Positions 6,269 through 11,086 of a stretch of 11,086 bases of DNA are shown here, piece after piece. Each line of letters begins with the position of its first letter. Positions within the stretch are counted from its first letter, which is position 1. A program made the position numbers and the translations under genes. Under the pieces are notes generated by a model. That model ran no database searches. It had not been told where the DNA came from and saw nothing but the letters and a program-made list of their open reading frames with translations. This DNA is from Pseudomonadota bacterium. Its GTDB lineage: Bacteria > Pseudomonadota > Gammaproteobacteria > Burkholderiales > Burkholderiaceae_B. The DNA lies in NCBI GenBank assembly GCA_023427945.1, contig JAEYZR010000089.1, forward strand, positions 1-11,086, written 5' to 3'.

Positions 6269-6498
6269 CCCGCGATCGGGCTGGAATGTAAAAAAATAGC
6301 GTTCTGGCGCAATGATTTACGCGCAATAGGCAGTTGGCGAATCTGGCGCAGCTCCGGATAAATTCAGCGTTTTCAGGAACCTATGCGGACACTGTAAAAA
6401 TGGACATCGCGGCATTGGCCACATGCATTTTTAAGCATATCTAGATATTTTGAAACATTTCTAGCGAATCATTCGTGTGAAAACTATTTGATTGAACA

Positions 6499-6528
6499 AG
6501 CAGAAGGCCCGAAAACGGGCCTTCTGCT
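6499..6528 (-). terminator. Intrinsic terminator after parC
   Basis: A perfect 13-bp stem, AGCAGAAGGCCCG / CGGGCCTTCTGCT, with a 4-nt loop (TTTT on the transcribed strand). It lies 64 nt past the parC stop. The following tract (TTGTTCAATC) is only moderately T-rich, but the stem is very stable. It insulates the ect operon from parC transcription. Confidence 0.82.
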
Positions 6529-6592
6529 CAGAAAAGTCGTGAAAATCATTCGCCTTGCACCCGGGCTTGCCCAGGGCGAAAGCGCCGAAACA

Positions 6593-8902
6593 TTAAAATA
6601 CAGGTGAGAGCAGCGGCTCCTTGACCTTGCCGTCCCACAGTCGCCCTTTGCGCGCACGCTTGCCTGCATAGACAGCGAGTGCTTCGCCCTGGAGAATTTC
6701 TTCCCACTGGCGATTGCGATAAATACCCGTCGCGCGCAAGCCTGCCGCACCCACCGGGACAATCTGCGCCAAGGCATCGCCCGCGTCCAGCTGCATCAGC
6801 GTCGTGCCACGTCCACCACCGGACAACACCTTGATCTCACCGAGATCGACGACCAGGCATTTGCGCTTGGTCGACAGCAAGGCAAGGTGGGTCGCCTGAT
6901 CAAAAACGGGAACCGGACGCACCAGTGCATCGCCCTCTTCTATGCTCACAAACTGTTTGCCCGCACGCTGACGGCTGACCATGTCGCTTGCCCGGGTGAT
7001 GAAGCCCATGCCTTTTCCTGTTGCCAGCAACCAGCGGGTTTGAGGAGCTGCGGCAATCATGTGTGTGATACGGCGACCGGGCTCGAGCTCGACCATACTG
7101 GTCACCGGCTGCCCGTCCCCGCGTGCGGATGGCAAGCTCGACACGGGCACGGTATAGGCGCGACCGCTGTCGGACAGCGCAATGAGTACGTCGGTAGTGC
7201 GACACTCGAAGGCGCCATAAAGGTCGTCACCCTGCTTGAACGTGAACTGCGAGGCGTCGTGCCCATGCCCCTGGCGCGCACGCAGCCAGCCTTTTTGCGA
7301 GGCGATGACCGTCACAGGCTCGTCCAGCACGCGCGTCTCCATCACAGCGCGCTCGGCCGTCTCGATCAAGGTGCGGCGGTCGTCGCCATACTGCTTGGCA
7401 TCGGACTCCAGTTCCTTGACCATGGCGCGCTTGAGCGAGCTCGGGTTCTCCAGGAGATCGGCCAGCTTGATACGCTCTTCGCGCTGCGACGCCAGTTCCT
7501 GCTCGATCTTGATACCTTCGAGGCGGGCCAGTTGACGCAGGCGCATTTCGAGGATGTCGTCGGCCTGACGCTCGGACAGCTTGAAGCGCTGCATGAGCGC
7601 TTCTCGTGGTTCTTCGGCTTCACGGATCGTACGGATGACCTCGTCGACATCCAGATACACCACCATACGTCCTTCGAGGACATGGATACGGTCGGTGACC
7701 TTGTCCAGGCGGAACCGCGTGCGACGCATCACAGTATGGGTCCTGAATGCCAGCCATTCCGTCAGGATGTCGCGCAGATTCTTTTGCCTGGGCCTGCCGT
7801 CGGTACCTATACATACCAGGTTGACCGGTACGCTGCCTTCCATGCTGGTCTGGGCAAGCAAGGTATTGACGAACTCTTCGCGCTCGATCTTGGAGGTCTT
7901 GGGTTCGAACACAAGGCGTACAGCGGCGTCCTTGCCCGATTCATCACGCACCGCGTCCAGCATGTTGAGCATCAGTGCCTTGGATTGCTGCTGCTCGTTG
8001 GACAGTGCTTTCTTGCCTGCCCGAATCTTCGGATTGGTCTGCTCTTCGATTTCTTCCAGGACCTTCTGGCAGGATGTGCCGGGCGGCAGCTCGTGAACCA
8101 CCAGCCGCCACTGCCCGCGCGCCAGTTCCTCGAACTGCCAGCGTGCACGCGCCTTCAATGAACCACGTCCCGTGGCATAGATGGCAGCGATGTCGCGTGG
8201 CGACGTGATGATCTGTCCGCCACCGGCGAAATCGGGCCCGGGCACCAGGGCGTAAAGCTCCTCGTCGCTGAGTCGCTCGCGCTTGAGCAACGCCACGCAC
8301 GCCTGCGCCACCTCGCGCAGGTTGTGCGCAGGAATTTCGGTAGCCATCCCCACAGCGATGCCGGACGCCCCGTTGAGCAACATCACAGGCAAGCGTGCCG
8401 GCAGCATTTCCGGCTCTTGCTGACTGCCATCGTAGTTAGGGACGAAATCGACCGTCCCTTCATTCAGTTCGTCGAGCAGCAGACGGGCAAACGGCGTGAG
8501 CCGTGCTTCGGTATAGCGCATGGCCGCCGCGTTGTCACCGTCGCGCGAGCCGAAGTTGCCCTGACCATCGATAAGGGGATAGCGCAACGAAAAAGACTGC
8601 GCCATGCGAACCATGGCGTCATAGGCGGCCTGGTCGCCGTGGGGATGGTATTTACCAAGAACGTCACCCACCACTCGCGCCGACTTCACCGGCTTGGCCC
8701 CCGACGCCAGCCCCATCGCCTGCATGGCGTACAGGATACGCCGCTGCACGGGCTTCTGGCCGTCGCCCACATCGGGCAGCGCACGACCGCGCACCACCGA
8801 CAGCGCGTAATCGAGATAGGCCTGCTCGGCATAGTGACCCAATGTGATCACACCGTCGCCGCCCGACTCATCGAACAGACCGGGTTGAGCATTTTCATTC
8901 AT
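6593..8902 (-). CDS. parC: DNA topoisomerase IV subunit A ParC
   Basis: A 769-residue type IIA topoisomerase A subunit; with ParE it decatenates daughter chromosomes and relaxes supercoils using ATP. The N-terminal breakage-reunion domain (about 20-480) carries the KYHPHGD motif (84-90) and the catalytic tyrosine Tyr130 in AAAMRYTEARL, which forms the 5'-phosphotyrosine link to DNA. The C-terminal domain (about 500-745) is a beta-pinwheel with no GyrA box (QRRGGKG). This, together with parE directly upstream, separates it from GyrA. The residue equivalent to the quinolone-resistance Ser80 of E. coli ParC is Gln91, and the Glu84 equivalent is Asp95. The ATG at 8902 has a modest GAGAG ribosome site 7 nt upstream. 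It starts 40 nt after parE, so the two are probably one transcript, ended by the hairpin at 6499-6528. Confidence 0.96.
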   Translation of the reverse strand: MNENAQPGLFDESGGDGVITLGHYAEQAYLDYALSVVRGRALPDVGDGQKPVQRRILYAMQAMGLASGAKPVKSARVVGDVLGKYHPHGDQAAYDAMVRMAQSFSLRYPLIDGQGNFGSRDGDNAAAMRYTEARLTPFARLLLDELNEGTVDFVPNYDGSQQEPEMLPARLPVMLLNGASGIAVGMATEIPAHNLREVAQACVALLKRERLSDEELYALVPGPDFAGGGQIITSPRDIAAIYATGRGSLKARARWQFEELARGQWRLVVHELPPGTSCQKVLEEIEEQTNPKIRAGKKALSNEQQQSKALMLNMLDAVRDESGKDAAVRLVFEPKTSKIEREEFVNTLLAQTSMEGSVPVNLVCIGTDGRPRQKNLRDILTEWLAFRTHTVMRRTRFRLDKVTDRIHVLEGRMVVYLDVDEVIRTIREAEEPREALMQRFKLSERQADDILEMRLRQLARLEGIKIEQELASQREERIKLADLLENPSSLKRAMVKELESDAKQYGDDRRTLIETAERAVMETRVLDEPVTVIASQKGWLRARQGHGHDASQFTFKQGDDLYGAFECRTTDVLIALSDSGRAYTVPVSSLPSARGDGQPVTSMVELEPGRRITHMIAAAPQTRWLLATGKGMGFITRASDMVSRQRAGKQFVSIEEGDALVRPVPVFDQATHLALLSTKRKCLVVDLGEIKVLSGGGRGTTLMQLDAGDALAQIVPVGAAGLRATGIYRNRQWEEILQGEALAVYAGKRARKGRLWDGKVKEPLLSPVF

Positions 8903-8942
8903 ATATGAACTCTCTTAAATAGGCTTGCTGCTGCGGGCAGAA

Positions 8943-10903
8943 TCAAATATCGAGTTCTGCCTGATCGCCTTTCAGCTCGATCCAGGAGCGCCGCTGCGCC
9001 GACTCGCCTTTGCCCATCAACATATCGAACATCTTGGTCGTGTCGGCCACGTCCAGTTCGCCATAGCCGACCGTCAGCAAACGCCGGGTGTCCGGATTCA
9101 TCGTCGTCTCCCAGAGTTGCTCGGGGCTCATCTCGCCCAGGCCCTTGAAGCGGCTGATGCTCCAGCTCCCTTCACGCGCACCTTCCTTGCGCAGCTTGTC
9201 TTCCACCGCCGCCAGCTCGCCGGCATCCAGGCAGTAGACCTTGCGCGCCGGACGCTTGCCCGCTGCCGGCGCATCCACCCGAAACAGGGGCGGCTTGGCC
9301 ACATACACATGACCGCGCTCGACCAGTTTGGGGAAATGCTTGTAGAACAGGGTCAACAGCAGCACCTGGATGTGCGAGCCGTCGACGTCGGCATCTGACA
9401 GGATGCAGATGCGGCCGTAGCGCAGACCGGAAAAATCAGGTTCGTCGTTCGGTCCGTGAGGATCGACGCCGATTGCCACGGCAATGTCGTGAATCTCGTT
9501 ATTGGCAAACAGGCGATCGCGCTCGACTTCCCACGAATTCAGCACTTTGCCACGCAGAGGCAGAACGGCCTGGAAGGCTTTGTCACGGCCCATCTTGGCC
9601 GAGCCGCCGGCGGAGTCGCCCTCCACCAGGAACACCTCGGTTCGCGTGGCATCGGAGGACTCGCAGTCTGTGAGCTTGCCGGGCAACACGGCCACACCGG
9701 AGCTTTTGCGTTTTTCCACTTTCTGAGCCGATCGGGCCCGCGCCTGCGCCTGCTTGATGGCCAGTTCGGCCAGCTTGCGGCCATACTCCACATGAGAATT
9801 CAGCCAGAGATCCAGAGCCTGCCGCGCGAACCCGCCCACCAGTCGAACGGCGTCGCGGCTGTTCAGGCGTTCCTTGATCTGCCCCTGGAACTGGGGATCG
9901 AGCACCTTGGCAGACAGCACGAAACTGGCACGGGCAAAGACATCCTCAGGCAGCAGTTTCACCCCCTTGGGCATCAGACTGTGCATTTCTGCAAAGGCCT
10001 TGACCGCGCCAAACAAGCCTTCGCGCAGACCGGACTCGTGCGTGCCCCCAGCCGAAGTGGGAATCAGGTTGACGTATGACTCGCGCACCACATGACTGTC
10101 TTCCGACCAGGCCACCACCCATTGGGCGCCCTCGCCTTCTGCAAAGCTGTCGTGATCGGCACCGGCGTACTGCGCGCCTTCGAACATCGGGATCATCAGC
10201 TCGGCACCGCCCAGCGACTCGGTCAGATAGCCCCGCAGCCCGTCGGAATAATGCCAGGTGCGTACATCGCCCGTCTTTTCGTTCGTGAGCGATACGCGCA
10301 CCCCGGGCAACAGCACGGCCTTGCTGCGCTGCAGGCCGGCCAGATCGCCAGCCGGAATGGCTGGGCTGTCGAAATACTTCGGATCGGGCCAGACCTGAAC
10401 GCGTGTGCCCGACTTCTTGCGCGCCGCCTGGGCATAGGCGCCAGCGGTTCGATTACGTCGCCACCGGCAAACACCAGCCGGTTGACACTGCCTTCGCGCC
10501 ACACGACCACTTCCAGCCGTTTGGACAAGGCATTGGTGACCGAAACGCCCACACCGTGCAAACCGCCTGAAAAAGCGTAGGCCCCACCGCCCTTCTTGTC
10601 GAATTTTCCGCCTGCGTGCAGGCGCGTGAACACCAGTTCGACGACCGGAGCGCCTTCTTCCGGATGAATACCCACGGGAATGCCGCGGCCGTCATCCTCG
10701 ACGGCAATCCCGCCATCGGCAAGCAAGGTCACCTGGATATGCTTGCAATAGCCCGCAAGCGCCTCATCGGCAGCGTTGTCGATGACTTCCTGAATAATAT
10801 GTAGCGGATTGTCCGTGCGGGTATACATTCCCGGACGCTGCCGCACGGGCTCCAGGCCCTTGAGCACACGTATGGACGCCTCGTTGTAACGTGGAGTGGC
10901 CAA
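8943..10903 (-). CDS. parE: DNA topoisomerase IV subunit B ParE, interrupted by an apparent one-base frameshift
   Basis: ATPase subunit of topoisomerase IV. Frame one gives residues 1-155: RYNEASIRVLKGLEPVRQRPGM, the ATP-binding NAADEAL (43-49), DDGRGIP (70-76) and the lid motif GGLHGVGVSVTNALS (113-127). The rest is read in the -1 frame: the transducer, the TOPRIM motif EGDSA (428-432 in the restored protein), the metal-binding DADVDG (Asp504, 506, 508), then RFKGLGEM and the family C-terminus. The frames join near 10431-10446. Adding one base there restores 653 codons and normal family length. Without it, frame one stops at 10223 after about 226 residues. The start is a TTG at 10901-10903 preceded by GGGGA; the family N-terminus (MATxxYNEAS) matches here. 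An in-frame ATG at 10954 would add 17 unlike residues. Because parE is normally essential, a sequence error is the likeliest cause. Confidence 0.93.
10431..10446 (-). other. Frameshift point inside parE
   Basis: Conserved ParE sequence runs in one frame up to GGDVIEPLA (ending at 10439) and resumes at AYAQAARKKSGTRV in the -1 frame. One missing base in the minus-strand run CTGGCGCCTATGCC, for example one G, explains both halves and gives EPLAAYAQ. No slippery heptamer of the X XXY YYZ type is present, so programmed frameshifting is unlikely. Confidence 0.85.
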
Positions 10904-10904
10904 G

Positions 10905-10927
10905 TTATCCCCAAAATCTGTGGAAAA
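10905..10927. promoter_or_regulatory. Two facing near-consensus DnaA boxes just upstream of the parE start
   Basis: TTATCCCCA (10905-10913) and TGTGGAAAA (10919-10927) each differ by one base from the DnaA box TTATCCACA or its complement TGTGGATAA. They face each other across 5 nt, ending one base from the TTG start codon. Nine-base sites with one mismatch are not rare, so function is uncertain. Confidence 0.25.
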
Positions 10928-11086
10928 AAAACTGCCTGTACGCGCTGCAACCATGCACAGCGCGCTTTTAGCTGGATTGCGCAGCAGATACGCAACAGCA
11001 TGCGGCGCCTGGCAGCAAGCAGCGTCAAACGCAACCTTCGTCGGGCTACCGGCGGCGCTTATGCTACACAAGAATGGGAACGGACG

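Larger units (their letters stand above)
6207..6592. other. Intergenic control region between parC and ectR
   Basis: 386 nt without a credible gene. From high to low coordinates it holds the parC terminator (6499-6528), a short perfect palindrome CGAATcATTCG (6465-6475), a perfect 12-bp palindrome ATATCTAGATAT (6437-6448) in an AT-rich patch, two copies of a 9-bp direct repeat (6342-6350 and 6303-6311), and the ect promoter with its overlapping palindrome (6231-6268). An 11-bp element occurs at 6468-6478 and, inverted, at 6234-6244 inside that palindrome. Confidence 0.7.

Noticed and set aside
6207..6326. A longer in-frame start for ectR at 6326, adding 40 residues
   Set aside because: It lies upstream of the near-consensus promoter at 6240-6268, and the added residues (NHCARTLFFYIPARS and so on) do not resemble the family. 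The 6206 start gives a normal MarR-type length.
6437..6448. Perfect 12-bp palindrome ATATCTAGATAT as a regulator site
   Set aside because: It is nearly 190 bp from the promoter in AT-rich DNA, and no second copy is seen. It is listed only as part of the intergenic region.
6887..8161. Long open frame of 424 codons on the plus strand, opposite parC
   Set aside because: It is a shadow of the parC codon pattern, with no ribosome site and no recognisable domain. The same applies to the plus-strand frames opposite the oxidoreductase, the MOSC gene, ectD and ectB.
10223..10430. Continuation of the parE N-terminal frame beyond the frameshift
   Set aside because: The sequence becomes arginine- and cysteine-rich and unlike ParE, while the conserved protein continues in the -1 frame.
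10425..10450. Programmed -1 ribosomal frameshifting in parE
   Set aside because: No slippery heptamer and no obvious downstream structure. Intact parE genes do not need frameshifting.
10447..10502. ATG at 10502 as the start of a separate protein covering the C-terminal part of ParE
   Set aside because: The first 20 or so residues are out-of-frame translation of the conserved ParE N-terminal region, so this is not a real start.
2387..10903. Functional link between the topoisomerase IV genes and the ectoine operon through osmotic control of supercoiling
   Set aside because: The two units are separated by a strong terminator and a dedicated ect promoter. Adjacency alone does not support a link.
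1..11086. CRISPR arrays, insertion sequences, tRNA or rRNA genes, prophage or toxin-antitoxin modules
   Set aside because: No repeat arrays, transposase-like proteins, terminal inverted repeats or structural RNA signatures were seen. The genes are ordinary chromosomal ones in one orientation.

Overview
The window reads as a chromosomal stretch of a betaproteobacterium, most likely in the family Alcaligenaceae (the Bordetella, Achromobacter, Advenella, Alcaligenes group). The reasons are the betaproteobacterial style of the ParC and ParE proteins, the 'CDP-6-deoxy-delta-3,4-glucoseen reductase'-type flavoprotein, and moderately GC-rich DNA. The genus cannot be fixed from the sequence alone. 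Every recognised gene lies on the minus strand, so transcription runs from high to low coordinates.

From high to low coordinates: (1) parE (8943-10903) and parC (6593-8902) encode the two subunits of topoisomerase IV. parE starts at a TTG and carries an apparent one-base deletion near 10431-10446 that splits it into two frames. A strong hairpin terminator (6499-6528) follows parC. (2) A 386-nt non-coding stretch (6207-6592) holds the control region of the ectoine operon: a near-consensus sigma70 promoter (6240-6268) whose -10 hexamer sits inside an imperfect 23-bp palindrome. (3) The operon ectR-ectA-ectB-ectC-ectD (6206 down to 2387) encodes a MarR-family regulator and all enzymes from L-aspartate semialdehyde to ectoine and 5-hydroxyectoine. 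It ends in a perfect 12-bp hairpin terminator (2312-2339). (4) A stand-alone MOSC-domain protein (1438-2295) is followed by a 2Fe-2S/FAD/NAD(P)H oxidoreductase (313-1353). (5) The first 79 codons of a DadA-type D-amino acid dehydrogenase run off the low-coordinate edge (1-237).

EctB transaminates aspartate semialdehyde to diaminobutyrate, EctA acetylates it, EctC cyclises the product to ectoine, and EctD hydroxylates ectoine. EctR, the first gene and overlapping ectA by four bases, probably represses its own promoter. No specialised aspartokinase (ask_ect) or ectoine transporter is present in the window.

I did not find a wholly new system. The points most worth checking are the parE frameshift, the palindromic operator on the ectR -10 element with a matching 11-bp element upstream, the MOSC gene that begins directly on the ectD terminator, and the MOSC/oxidoreductase pair as a possible split N-reductive system.
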